From positions 15,096,476 to 15,160,475 of the forward strand of contig CM026428.1 of assembly GCA_014871385.1 (NCBI GenBank): a stretch of DNA of 64,000 nucleotides. Direction: 5' to 3'. The stretch's first letter is position 1. The number at the start of each line of letters is the position of its first letter. The notes beneath the pieces are model-generated. The model saw only the letters and a list, made by a program, of their open reading frames with translations, searched no databases and was not told the origin of the DNA. Positions 1-10,606 of this stretch are shown here, one piece after another. Source of the stretch: Ceratodon purpureus (taxonomy: Eukaryota; Streptophyta; Bryopsida; Pseudoditrichales; Ditrichaceae). The position numbers were made by a program, and so were the translations under genes.

Positions 1-753
1 ATTTCCAAGATGTTACAAGATGTTTGACTCCACAGAATTCTATCGAGCTAGGACATAGTCAGATGCAATTCATATACTGAGTACGTTTTCCTGTGCCCCT
101 CGAGCTACTTATGCATGTCGTTACTTATCTTCTGAAATGACGAAACTCTTGGCGCGCCACCGAGCAAGTTTGCTCCAGGGGGATTTTCCGCAATCATGAC
201 TATCTTTTGATAGGATTTAGTGAACGAGTGAATCTCCTTTGCTTGTGGCGTCTTGAAAGAGGATCTACCTTACTGCTCGATCACTTCCCTAAATTGTATT
301 CAGAAGAAATTCCGAAATTACTGGTTCAGTTTGGTGCATAAGAAACGGTATGTTGCATTTGGCATCTAAGGCGGACTCACTAGGGTATGAACTTTATACT
401 GATGAACCTTATCGTTAACGAATATTTTACTGTATCATATGAGAAATGTCAAGACTAAGAAGACAATATGTTTTAAGACTCTTCCCAAATTTTCCTAGAG
501 ACTGCCATTCTTTGGAACATTCGTTTGATGCCTAATTCTTCTACAATAAAGTTTAGGAATTTTGGATTTTTGAGTGATTCTGGCTTCATGGATGTTAGAA
601 GATAACAATTGCAGAGACCAACAAATTACATATGAAGCAGATTGAAGATGTTGATGCACGGACTCCTACTTCGATATGTGTTGTAATTGTTCTCCGTCTG
701 TATCTCTTCCAGTTCGAGAACAACTGAACATCCTTCCTATCTCATACATGTTA
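1..753. other. intergenic, no gene seen
   Basis: Mixed-composition DNA with only short open frames that lack coding character. I see no recognisable gene or repeat before the MITE at 754. Confidence 0.5.
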
Positions 754-1019
754 GAGCATCCCCAGTAGTCTTGTAACCCCGTAAGCCTGTAATCATGAGA
801 ACGTCGTTCTCCCAAACCTGAGTGTCTTTCCAAAACAAAGCATTCCAAAACTGTTTACAAGCCCCCAAAAAAAACCTTCCAAAACCAGGTTTCAACCTAT
901 AAACTAGAGGCTTACAAGCTTGAATACAGGCTTTTCCCCTGCTGGCCTGAACCGCAATTCACGTCTTTCCACTTCTTTCCGCTTTCAGGTTTACAATACA
1001 AGCCTTATTGGGGATGCTC
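754..1019. mobile_element. MITE with GAGCATCCCCA terminal inverted repeat
   Basis: A 266-bp segment starts GAGCATCCCCAGTAG and ends TATTGGGGATGCTC, giving an imperfect terminal inverted repeat of about 12 bp. It has no coding capacity. GAGCATC-type ends are common in small plant DNA-transposon derivatives. Flanks are TTA on the left and TTG on the right, so a clean target duplication is not visible and the superfamily is left open. Confidence 0.6.
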
Positions 1020-2423
1020 TTGTAAATATTAAAAGAAACATGTTCAAGCTAGAGTATAATGTAATTATTTTACCTGCACAACTGTGGTCTTCTAGGGTAT
1101 CCAGAAAATAATGACTAGTTCATGCAATTAGTTGTTTACAAGGGAGACATAACCATATTGTACAATAATTCTTTCATGTTTGTAATTCTTTTGAGATTTT
1201 TTACTGACTCACATGAATACAATTTTGTTGCATTAAGTTAGAAAATAATTTAATTTGAAACATAGTGTGTTATTGTAAATCACATGCATAATTAAAATAA
1301 TATATAAAATTAGGATCTCAAGACCAAACTATATAAGATATGGAGAGGGAAACAATTTTGCAAATATTTGTGGTGATTTGATTAAAGTTTGTTTTTGTAT
1401 GATGGATGAGAAGAATGAATTCTAAAAGTCTTCATTGGTTTGTCACATCATAACTATTTATTGTAAAAGCCCAATGATATTTAATAGTATAAATATATTT
1501 TCACGAAGATCTTATAATTTCCTATATTCACAAATTTTATTCACAAAACATACACTGAAAAGTGGCATATTAAGAACTTACCTTGAACTCTGAAGTCTCA
1601 ATTGTTCATCCAAACAACAAAAATAAAGTTTTCTTGATTAAAATTTTCAAAATTTTCAAAATTGTATTAGTCTATTCTAAATTATTGTATTCGATGCAAA
1701 ATCATTCCAACACATTCTTCTTTATTTGAATTTTTTTTGTACACTTTATTTAAATTATCCATCATTTGAAATTTGAATAATTGTTAAATTATAAATGCAC
1801 TCGAGTTGTTATTCAATTGTAAAATCTTTGAGTTATTAAAGGACACATTTGACACAAGTAGGCTATATATGTTAGAAATGTGATGTGTTCAATTGTGGTT
1901 AGTGACTTTGTATACCTTAAAAATATGGAGATTCAGTGAATTCATGGTCAAACAATGATATATATTATTGATAAAAACAAGATTAGGAGTATCACTGATT
2001 GAGTAAAACAAACAATTGACTATTTATAGACTTTATTAACAACTTATGATGGTACAAATTTTTCACTCTTCATTTTTACTATTAATAACTTGTCATTGGC
2101 GTATGAATAGTTGAACATTCATTTGAACTTTTAAAAGAAAGCTTGCGACAGATCCAATTAGCTCATATTCTCGGTTATTGAGATTTTATTTTTAAACCTT
2201 TAAAAATGACAAAAGACCAAAAATACAGTTCTTCTATATTTGTCCAACCTTTGTACGATTTTATCACACCTCATATGCCATTTAAGCATCATGAAGGCTC
2301 AAATTGTATCCATTTCTTGTATTGCTACGATCATAATCCTTATAGTTTTTTTGTGTGATGGTTTGTCTTACCTCTTCTATATATCTGTTGAGGCATTGCA
2401 TTGGGAATTTTTTGGTCCAGTAT
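1020..2423. other. AT-rich intergenic DNA
   Basis: Strongly AT-rich, with no convincing ORF, tRNA or terminal repeat. Confidence 0.5.
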
Positions 2424-2427
2424 TTAA

Positions 2428-3241
2428 CCCCTAAAGGACGAAACAACCACTTTTGGGTTGCGCCAGAAATTGAAAACCGCGTAAAATGTCCTAGAAGGGT
2501 CGGATTTGAGTGTTTTTTGTTCCTAACCTCTTTAGAACCAAGTTGGCAATAAGAATATGCTAAAATTTTGGTGAAAAAGTGAAACCCTGATTTCAGAAAA
2601 AAGAAAGAACATGAGTCGGTCCTATGTTTCTATAGTGAAGTTAGTGTTTCTACAGAGAAAATGTTTCAACCAAAACTTTGAGCACATTGAAAACTGAAAT
2701 GAAGATCCGTCCTTGTGGATTTTTTTTTTAGCATTATCTTTTTGGAATGCTTGTATGACCACTCTTTTAAGGCTTCACCATTTTGGATTTATCAGAAACC
2801 CTTTTGAATTTTGCAAAAAGTGCCATGTTGAAAAAAATAAAATTCAGAATAACACTTATGTCAAACTCATTTTCTCCAAATTGGTAGCTCAAAAAAATCT
2901 AAAAACAATTGTGCATGCTCTTAACATACTAAAGAAGAGAATAAGCTTTAGTTGCCAAGTTTTTATAAATTTTTGAATTAACAACTTTCAATCAAACTCG
3001 GAAACTCACTGTTAGTATTTTGGATATTCACTAATCTTCCAAACTTCACATGTTATTATCTTCCAATCCATTGCTTCTCCAAATCCAAAATTTGGTACAG
3101 ATTTTGATAGCCCACTAATTTCAAAGATCTTACGGTTAAATTGCTTATGGTGATTCTCAAATTTGTCTCACCTTGGAAAATGCAAGAATGGCACCATATG
3201 GTACTGAAAAACTGTGGAAATATCCCTTCGTCTTTTAGGGG
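2428..3241. mobile_element. TTAA-flanked piggyBac-like non-autonomous element P1
   Basis: An 814-bp element with TTAA at 2424-2427 and 3242-3245. The ends are inverted: CCCCTAAAGGACGAA at the left and TTCGTCTTTTAGGGG at the right. The only long frame (2713-2976, 87 aa) has no transposase features and recurs in P2, so it is part of the repeat. Exact TTAA flanks plus CCC-type ends are the hallmark of piggyBac transposition; assignment to that superfamily is inference. P1 lies just outside the left edge of the big palindrome, and its nearest relative in the window is P2 in the palindrome spacer. Confidence 0.7.
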
Positions 3242-3566
3242 TTAATCATAGATTGTATCAAGCATGTCCTTGACTAAATTTTCATATTGGACTTTGTATC
3301 ACGTGTACTTTAGCATCTACCTATTATGCATTAGTTGATGGTTGCTAGAAAGAACATATTATAGATGAGAAGTATTAATTGCAATCAAAATCAAACTCAA
3401 CTATTCTCACGAACAATTTGATTGCAGATTACTCTTCATTGTGTCGGAGGCCCTTCTCCTCTGGGCAACAATACTTGAGAGAGTTCATCGCAACCACAAT
3501 CATCATGGCACTCTAGCAGGTACTTGCCCTACCGCCAAGACTGGATTATTTGGAGAAGCAGCTTTC

Positions 3567-3734
3567 ATGGCTTTGGACTCAACGCTCCTCTGGCTCATTT
3601 GCTTGATGATAACCGTCAATACCCGTGCTGACGACTTCGGTTATGGCGGGGAAGACGTGAGGGGGAACTACGCGGACATGCCATCTGCTGATTATGGTCC
3701 AGCACTTGATGCACACATTACACTCAAAATGTAA
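3567..3734 (+). pseudogene. possible truncated 5' fragment of a secreted-protein gene
   Basis: A short frame from ATG 3567 begins with a good signal-peptide shape (MALDSTLLWLICLMITV, then an Ala cleavage-type site). An acidic, glycine- and tyrosine-containing stretch follows before the stop after about 55 residues. The frame runs into the left edge of the palindrome region near 3750, where the oppositely oriented broken gene F starts. It may be a gene start whose remainder was lost or displaced when the palindrome formed, or a chance frame. Family not recognised. Confidence 0.3.
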
Positions 3735-3799
3735 CGCTTGCCAAGATGCAGTATGTAGAAATCGAGGATCAGCATAGCAGACAATATTAGACTCGCCAT
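3692..3799 (-). pseudogene. gene F: broken paralogue of the secreted-protein family (start only)
   Basis: On the minus strand, ATG 3799 opens a frame whose first codons (MASLILSAML) match gene E at 32875. After about 13 residues the similarity ends abruptly near 3755, and the frame continues through unrelated sequence to a stop at 3692. The conserved sequence upstream of this ATG (to about 4060) corresponds to gene E's promoter and leader, so this is a real paralogue whose body is missing. The TATA region is also altered (see 3926-3933). It is very unlikely to make a functional family member. Confidence 0.75.
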
Positions 3800-4981
3800 G
3801 ATGTGAATAGGATAAGCAGCAACGCTCTGGAATACAAAGTAGCTTAAGGTGAGATGTGACCTCACCGGAGGCAAACAAGTAGGTAATTTGGTGTGATTTG
3901 TGCTGGGTGGGGCTGGTGGTGTGACCTTAAATACTGCACTGAGCATGGTGCATGTCGATGCGGAATGGGATTGCTCACATTCATGGCAAGGGCCACTTTC
4001 CAATCAGTAAAAGCTTCGAGCCACTGGGCGATGGTAAGTTTCTTATCCAAACTAGAATCACAATGTCATCGGCTTTTGAAATTCTATTCATCGACCACCT
4101 TTTTAAATTTTCAGTGTATAATTGGTGAAATTGAATATTGCCTCCGGATTATGTCAAGGTCGCGCGACGGGGGTACTGCGAATCAAGCCAGAACCCGCTT
4201 TTGCCCTAGAACTATGAGGGATTAACGACATGTGGTGTCATCCAAATCAGAGATGTCAAATATCAAATGCCATTAATTAGAAACAAATGCGATTTTCGAA
4301 CTTAGATGTGTGCTCCGAAGCCGCATCCAAATGTAATGTATATCTGATCGACCGGCACATTTTTTTTTTTTAGTATGAATCATGTCACAAACACTTCACA
4401 GGTAATTACTCAATCAGAAATAATGGACCATAGTTAACAAGTAGGAAAAACATAGCACATTTCCAGAAAGTCATGGTGCACTACACAAGGTGCTGCAAAT
4501 GATAACTTGTTAAGGCAAAGCAAATCGACTGATCTCCGCTCCTCTCGCCGATGCAGGCTTGCACCAGAGAGAGAGAGTGTGCGAATAAACCCGACAGCAT
4601 TCCCCAAGTCAACTTCTCCACATATCTCTCAATCGACAACGACTTCCCAATTCAAATAAATGACATGTGATATTATCATCCGCCACATTTACCGTTTCCA
4701 AAGACAACCTTCGTAGCAAACTAGAACACACACCTTCAACGTCCAGACGTTCTGTTATATTCGTATATAACACGAAGTAAACTAGCCTAGTAAAACTCTA
4801 CTTCGCAATCTACAACATCATGCCGATATATCAACATCAGCCCGTCATATCAAGCCCGACGAAAGGACCCGTTCCAACATCTCAACGTGCTACATCCGCA
4901 AAAATCAAATTCCATTATCTGACATTTCACAACAATTGGAACGAACCAATAATTCCATCCACCCAAGTAACCACGCCACCA
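3755..4981. repeat. diverged outer palindrome flank, left
   Basis: In reverse complement this stretch aligns with 31640-32920. Shared landmarks include the block at about 4190-4350 with 32310-32470, the block at about 4420-4560 with 32080-32260, and the leader and start codon of genes F and E. Substitutions and small indels are frequent; my rough impression is 85-90% identity. This contrasts with the nearly perfect inner arms. Confidence 0.8.
3926..3933 (-). promoter_or_regulatory. altered TATA region of gene F
   Basis: Reading the minus strand, the intact family members have GCAGTATAAG here, whereas F has GCAGTATTTAAGG. The surrounding promoter block (CGCATCGACATGCACC upstream, CACACCA-rich leader downstream) is retained. 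Confidence 0.5.
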
Positions 4982-5436
4982 AACATCATCATCCCATCAG
5001 CTCAGCTCAAGTCATTCATCTCACCACGCCAAGTGACCAATCCAAGAATCCGAATACCCAAGTACTCCAAAGTGAAACTTTCCATTCCACAAGCCAGCCA
5101 GTACAAACATCGGCGCACAGACGGCACCAAAGCGGCATCAAAGCCCACACGGCCTGCTCGTCCTCATCATCTCTACAACGCCTCGAAAGCCACTAGCTCT
5201 CCTTCCCGGATTCCCATTCAAAACCCATGCGAAACCACAGCCTACATACACATATATTCTGCGCACTACGCAGCTGGCTCGCTACACAGCATTTCATATA
5301 CACAGTTTACTCAGGTCTACACATACACATTATGTCCATTGGCTCACTATGATCCACTCGATGTCCTCCGCTCCTCTCCGGCCATGTACAATACCGCTCA
5401 GAATTCCAAGAGTCGCCCAGATTTGTGCCCAATTCC

Positions 5437-5901
5437 TCAGACTTCCACCAGCAGGTGGACGAGCACCTTGTTGCCGCACAGCAGCTTGATCACCTTGCCC
5501 TCCACGCCCTCCACGACCTCCTCCACCACGTCCAGCAGCAGCTCCGTCACGCCATTGATCAGCTTGCCCAACAGGCTCAGGTTCACGTTCAGCACGGCCT
5601 TCACCTTGAGCAGCTTGCCGTTCTTGTCGAACACGAAGAGCTGCAGCTTCAGCAGGTTCAGCACCTCCAGCTTCACCGTCACGGGGCCCAGCACCGCCAG
5701 CTGCCCCTTCTTGCAGTCCAGCACCTTGCCCACGCCCACAACCAGGCGCACGTCTTCCTGGCACTTGTTGTTCAGCTTAATCAGTACATTGGCATTCAAC
5801 AGACCGAGACCGCCCTTGGTGGCACTGGCCTCCGTCATGCAGAAGGCGGCCACCACCAGGAAGCCAAGGACCAACACCGCAGACGCTGATCGACCGGCCA
5901 T
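5437..5901 (-). CDS. gene A: small secreted protein of unrecognised family, 154 aa
   Basis: Identical in protein sequence to genes B, C and D, and a paralogue of gene E. Start chosen at ATG 5901, the first true ATG in the frame and the position aligned with gene E's start. Residues 1-27 form a clear signal peptide (hydrophobic VLVLGFLVVAAF, cleavage near ATEASA-type residues), so secretion is likely. The mature part is rich in Leu, Val and Lys, with alternating hydrophobic stretches that look beta-rich. Shared landmarks with E are NNKC (Cys47), LDCKKG (Cys63), VLGP, FVFDKNGKLLK, GVTEL, DVVEEV and VIKLLC (Cys142). High G/C at third positions suggests selection on an expressed gene. A TATA box lies about 120 bp upstream. 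The function is unknown; I do not recognise the family. Confidence 0.85.
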   Translation of the reverse strand: MAGRSASAVLVLGFLVVAAFCMTEASATKGGLGLLNANVLIKLNNKCQEDVRLVVGVGKVLDCKKGQLAVLGPVTVKLEVLNLLKLQLFVFDKNGKLLKVKAVLNVNLSLLGKLINGVTELLLDVVEEVVEGVEGKVIKLLCGNKVLVHLLVEV

Positions 5902-6022
5902 ATTGACGCAAGCAGTGGAAGACACTAGAGAACGCGATTCCGCGAGAATGTGAAGAAGTCGATCCCAGGTTGCGGAGTGAGCTGATGAGATTGGTGTGAT
6001 GTGTGCCGGCCGGGTGCGGGTT

Positions 6023-6028
6023 CTTATA
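6023..6028 (-). promoter_or_regulatory. TATA box of gene A
   Basis: TATAAG on the minus strand, about 120 bp before the ATG and in the same place in genes A-E. The conserved CGCATCGACACGCACC block lies just upstream. Confidence 0.75.
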
Positions 6029-6642
6029 CTGCGTCAGGCATGGTGCGTGTCGATGCGAAATGCGATCGCTCTCATGCACGGCAGAGGCCACCTCCCACCC
6101 GAAGCAATTCGAGCAGCCGGCCTGGTAAATTTGGAGCTCGGTAGCTCTAGAGCTAGAGCTGTCGAGGCAGGTCAGTGCGTGTCAGCGGGTTTCGGGATCC
6201 CAAAGTTACATGCACGTAGCTCGTTACTCATGCAACATTCAGTGTCACATACAACGGGCTGACGTCGCAAAACCCGCCCCTAGATTTCGTCTAGGCTCGC
6301 GGACGCCAGAACCGCTTTCGCTCTGGAGTTGCGTCTCCCCGACAAGTGGTGCCGTGGTGCTTATATTAGCCTTCCCTTTTGTCAACGCACAGTTCCAGAT
6401 TCACTCCGAGCTCCGAAGATCGGAGCAGGCCTCAGGCTGTGTGTCGCATCCGGGAATCTAATTATCTATCGGCCGAGCACTGTGCATTTCGCACCATAAT
6501 TGACGTTGGCACGGGGTTCGCATCCCGGAGCAAGTGAGCGTGTCCACATGCCAGGACCTCATGAGCCAAGATCAACGCAAGTCAACTGCTCGGCATCGAA
6601 AGTTAACCAAAGATGCCTCTACTTTTTTATCCATTGGAGTTC

Positions 6643-7570
6643 AGGTCAGAAGGAATGGTGTTATTGCTGAAATAATCGCTCTCGTCACAGGCCGTGTTTG
6701 GGTAACGCAGGTACATGCATGTCTTGTTCTCGTTCAGTGTTTTCTGTAGGGGCAGGATGTGATTTTTAAAATATCGTCTGAAGTTCTCTATTATTCTTAT
6801 CGCCTCTTGTACGGATATTGTTGATGATCATTTCAGCGTTGTTGCGAGTTGTCAACTTTCAGAGAGCATGCAGGGTGGGTCCCTGGAACTGTCAAATTTT
6901 GCACAACAGAACTCTGCAATCTTTTTGGTGAGTGACTTCCCATTTACGCGGTTAGTCTCCAAATTGACGTCGTCTCCTACTCGAGCTGCGCAGGAAGTGC
7001 GGAGGCAGTAACTACCGCCGCGGTTGAGTCCGAGCTGGAACTTTAGTGGTGCATCAGGAACTAAAATCGGTACTCAACCTTGAGCCTGGTGGTGCCACCT
7101 GTACACACCCATCCTACCGCGGAACGACACTTTGAATCAGCTGATTCCTCCGACACTTTCGCATTCCCGATGATATCTGACATCTCCACCAGCTGTGAAG
7201 ACTCGGAAGTGGTGTGGCCGAGCCATTGCATAAGCACGTCGGGACTCGGGAGGCGCTGACTTGGCTGCTGAGGTTGGTGTCCTTCTTATTCGGGCGCTAC
7301 CTTGATGGTAGCATGGTCGGACCATTCATGCCATGCCACTTCGGAGCGATGGACGTCGAATACTTCGCAGGATCGCAAGAGGTTTGCGGGGACATTGCCA
7401 CCACCATCCAGCGAGTCTCTCTGGAAGTAGCCGAAGTTGGTGTTCACTTTCATCGATCGGGTGGAGTTTCACGGAACCTAAGTTGGCACCAGCCTCATGG
7501 CGTGCTTTGATGGTAGAGAATATATTAGAAACTCCGATCCCTTGCTGGGTGAATGGAATGAAATGTACGA
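6643..7570. other. loop of nested repeat, G/C-richer unassigned segment
   Basis: This segment lies between units A and B and is mirrored at 29066-29993. It is richer in G and C than the flanking transposon DNA. Overlapping short frames (for example 7214-7510 plus, opening with GTG) have some coding look but no ATG near their start and no family I recognise. It may be a decayed gene or upstream regulatory DNA shared by the divergent genes A and B. Confidence 0.4.
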
Positions 7571-7906
7571 AACTGAAAATGTAAATGGTGATTTCCCTTG
7601 GTTACTGAAGACACTCCGATTAGACTATGTCATTGTGTATGAATGGTTACTTAGAAGAAGAAATTTCATAAGTTAGAATTTATAGTACACAGTCCATTTT
7701 TGGTTAAGTTGGTGCTCTTTGCCATTCTTAGAGTCCATATGGTTCCTTTTTATAAACTCATTGAGTGGTACTTAGAAAAGGTTTTTTATTATACTTAGTC
7801 TAAACCAAACCCTACTTCTTCAAAACATCCTTGCATGCAGCACGTTGCTTTTGGAATAATATGTAGTAAAGTTTTTTTATAATATAGGAAGTTTCGTACC
7901 ATAGTT

Positions 7907-8647
7907 GGGGGAAAGCATGATAAAGTGTACAACAAAGTGACCGATGTGACCAAATGGAAGTGATTATGAAGTGTGCTGTTTTTCAAAGCTCATATCTGAT
8001 TCTGAGCATTTTGGTGTGGTTTTCGAGTGTTTTAGTCACTTTTTAAGGTGTCACAAGGTATCTTATATACATATTCAGGAAGAAAGTATCTTCAATTGAA
8101 ACTTAATTTGATCACTAGTTCTAAATCATGAAAATGAACTTTTTCAATGTCTTCATTTCTTCATTTGGGGCCCTCTATTGACTTTAGAGGATGTTTTTTC
8201 CAATTTAAAAAACAATGTTCGGTGAAGAAAAAGTAACAAAAACTATCGCTGAAGTGACCCTATTAAAAAACATCCTTGCGATACTTTTGGAATCCTAAAT
8301 CAAACAATGAGTATATGAATTGTCTACTTTAGAATACCTCTTAAACATACAGAGAGCCCCACTTCATCAAAAGTGGTTTTTAGATAGTTTTTGATACTTT
8401 TGTAGCCACTTTTTCAAATATTTGTATCCACTTTGCTTGGGTTTGAAGCCCTCATACAATAACTTTAAAGTGTCTACTTAGCACGAAACTTTTCCGAGTT
8501 GTACAAAAACAAGTTGAGAATCTATATTAGCAAAAAAAAATTGACTTCAATTACATCTTTCCATCACTTTTGTGCAGTTTTTGCGGAAGGGCTGAAATTA
8601 ACAAATAGATAAGCACTTTTTCTGTACACTTTATCATGCTTCCCCCC
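7907..8647. mobile_element. 740-bp family MITE M1 (left arm)
   Basis: A 741-bp element with inverted ends GGGGGAAAGCATGATAAAG and CTTTATCATGCTTCCCCCC. The 4-bp target duplication AGTT is at 7903-7906 and 8648-8651. There is no transposase frame. It shares length, ends and internal blocks with M2 and M3 but is diverged, so it is a separate subtype. Confidence 0.75.
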
Positions 8648-8651
8648 AGTT

Positions 8652-9400
8652 ACATGATTTGTCATTTCTTAACAAACTTATAATTTTTGAATGCTTTAAT
8701 ATAAAGAAGAAGTTAAAAGTTTCTTTGAATAAAAGCCGACATGGTCTTCTGTGCATAATACGGAACTGACGAGTTCCTCATATTTTCCCCTATGTAGATT
8801 AGAGCCAACGCTCATATCTCCAGCACCTACTTTCTCAACAGAATTGACACCCAATTTGAGTTCAATCCAAGCACAATAAACGATTTTTTGTCCTTTAATA
8901 ATGGTTGTTGTCAATTTAACGTCTTTAATTCGAATATATTTAATGGCCTTAATTTTGTGAACTTCCATATTTTAGAAAATTGGAATTGATTTCTAATGAC
9001 CGTGCTAACCTACAATTAAAATTTATTGATGCCCCTCTTAACATCAAAATCCAACTTCATATCCAAACTAAGTTTCAATAATTATAGAAAATTACAAAGT
9101 TTCTAATTATGTTTTTCTAAACATGCATTTCCTAAGTCCCTCCACTAGAAACCCTTGCATGTGATTACATTAAAGAGACTAATCTGTAACCTTTTGATAC
9201 CTAAGACATGAAAGAGACTAATTTTAACCAGATCGCATCCTCCAACCCCTTACAACGCTAACTTACAACGCTAATGATAAAACTGAGCTGTTTTATATAC
9301 GTAGTACATGATACTGGCATGCAAAAACAATAAAAGCATGTCCAAAATACAGTTTACTTCGACTTCCAAGTCCCCAACATCATTTCAAATCCAAGACAAT
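8652..9400. other. inner part of loop between units A and B
   Basis: AT-rich DNA mirrored at 27236-27984. A 90-codon minus frame (8696-8968, opening MEVHKIKAIKYIRIKDVK) is intact in both arms but has no recognised domain, so I do not call it a gene. Confidence 0.4.
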
Positions 9401-9747
9401 GAACTCCAATGGATAAAAAAGTAGAGGCATCTTTGGTTAACTTTCGATGCCGAGCAGTTGACTTGCGTTGATCTTGGCTCATGAGGTCCTGGCATGTGGA
9501 CACGCTCACTTGCTCCGGGATGCGAACCCCGTGCCAACGTCAATTATGGTGCGAAATGCACAGTGCTCGGCCGATAGATAATTAGATTCCCGGATGCGAC
9601 ACACAGCCTGAGGCCTGCTCCGATCTTCGGAGCTCGGAGTGAATCTGGAACTGTGCGTTGACAAAAGGGAAGGCTAATATAAGCACCACGGCACCACTTG
9701 TCGGGGAGACGCAACTCCAGAGCGAAAGCGGTTCTGGCGTCCGCGAG

Positions 9748-9764
9748 CCTAGACGAAATCTAGG
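9748..9764. promoter_or_regulatory. short inverted repeat in gene B upstream region
   Basis: CCTAGA and TCTAGG are separated by five bases, about 250 bp upstream of the TATA box, and are followed by GGGGCGGG and a GACGTC core. A second small palindrome, AGCTCTAGAGCT, lies near 9890. Copies exist in units A, C and D. They could be factor-binding sites, but there is no direct evidence. Confidence 0.3.
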
Positions 9765-10014
9765 GGCGGGTTTTGCGACGTCAGCCCGTTGTATGTGACA
9801 CTGAATGTTGCATGAGTAACGAGCTACGTGCATGTAACTTTGGGATCCCGAAACCCGCTGACACGCACTGACCTGCCTCGACAGCTCTAGCTCTAGAGCT
9901 ACCGAGCTCCAAATTTACCAGGCCGGCTGCTCGAATTGCTTCGGGTGGGAGGTGGCCTCTGCCGTGCATGAGAGCGATCGCATTTCGCATCGACACGCAC
10001 CATGCCTGACGCAG

Positions 10015-10020
10015 TATAAG
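10015..10020 (+). promoter_or_regulatory. TATA box of gene B
   Basis: TATAAG lies 127 bp before ATG 10142. The block CGCATCGACACGCACC (9986-10001) just upstream is shared with genes E and F despite general divergence there, which marks a conserved core promoter. Confidence 0.8.
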
Positions 10021-10141
10021 AACCCGCACCCGGCCGGCACACATCACACCAATCTCATCAGCTCACTCCGCAACCTGGGATCGACTTCTTCACATTCTCG
10101 CGGAATCGCGTTCTCTAGTGTCTTCCACTGCTTGCGTCAAT

Positions 10142-10606
10142 ATGGCCGGTCGATCAGCGTCTGCGGTGTTGGTCCTTGGCTTCCTGGTGGTGGCCGCCTT
10201 CTGCATGACGGAGGCCAGTGCCACCAAGGGCGGTCTCGGTCTGTTGAATGCCAATGTACTGATTAAGCTGAACAACAAGTGCCAGGAAGACGTGCGCCTG
10301 GTTGTGGGCGTGGGCAAGGTGCTGGACTGCAAGAAGGGGCAGCTGGCGGTGCTGGGCCCCGTGACGGTGAAGCTGGAGGTGCTGAACCTGCTGAAGCTGC
10401 AGCTCTTCGTGTTCGACAAGAACGGCAAGCTGCTCAAGGTGAAGGCCGTGCTGAACGTGAACCTGAGCCTGTTGGGCAAGCTGATCAATGGCGTGACGGA
10501 GCTGCTGCTGGACGTGGTGGAGGAGGTCGTGGAGGGCGTGGAGGGCAAGGTGATCAAGCTGCTGTGCGGCAACAAGGTGCTCGTCCACCTGCTGGTGGAA
10601 GTCTGA
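10142..10606 (+). CDS. gene B: small secreted protein of unrecognised family, 154 aa
   Basis: Same protein as genes A, C and D. The first true ATG, 10142, follows TCAAT and opens MAGRSASAVLVLGF, the signal peptide. Mature-region cysteines are 47, 63 and 142. The stop is TGA after VEV. The gene is divergent from gene A (5' ends face each other across about 4.2 kb) and convergent with gene C across the palindrome centre. No intron is needed. The reverse strand is also open over the gene, an effect of G/C-rich codon choice. Function unknown. Confidence 0.87.
   Translation: MAGRSASAVLVLGFLVVAAFCMTEASATKGGLGLLNANVLIKLNNKCQEDVRLVVGVGKVLDCKKGQLAVLGPVTVKLEVLNLLKLQLFVFDKNGKLLKVKAVLNVNLSLLGKLINGVTELLLDVVEEVVEGVEGKVIKLLCGNKVLVHLLVEV

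Larger units (their letters stand above)
4982..6642. repeat. nested inverted-repeat unit A
   Basis: This 1.66-kb unit is the reverse complement of unit B (9401-11061; paired positions sum to 16043). It contains gene A, its 3' flank and about 0.6 kb of upstream sequence beyond the TATA box. The inner edge is in GGAGTTCA, after which A and B diverge completely. Confidence 0.9.

Noticed and set aside
2713..2976. 87-codon frame shared with 20066-20329
   Set aside because: It lies within TTAA elements P1 and P2 and is similar because the elements are related. No transposase motif.
5330..5764. Gly/Ala/Arg-rich 144-codon frame overlapping gene A (also in B-D)
   Set aside because: Frame-shifted shadow of the real gene; composition reflects GC-rich codons read out of frame.
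4820..5953. Long open frame (377 codons) antisense to gene A, with similar 306-315-codon frames at genes B-D
   Set aside because: It is Ser/Thr/Pro-rich low-complexity sequence lying exactly opposite the coding strand. High G/C third positions of the sense gene remove stops on the other strand. The sense frame has the signal peptide, the TATA box and conservation with gene E.
6460..6560. Possible tRNA gene upstream of gene A
   Set aside because: Only a T-arm-like stem is present. The bases that should pair with GAGCAAG at the acceptor end are absent and no 5-bp anticodon stem with a 7-base loop is found.
8696..8968. 90-codon frame in the loop, intact in both arms
   Set aside because: Identity between arms is explained by the palindrome, so it is not evidence of coding. 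No domain or promoter seen.
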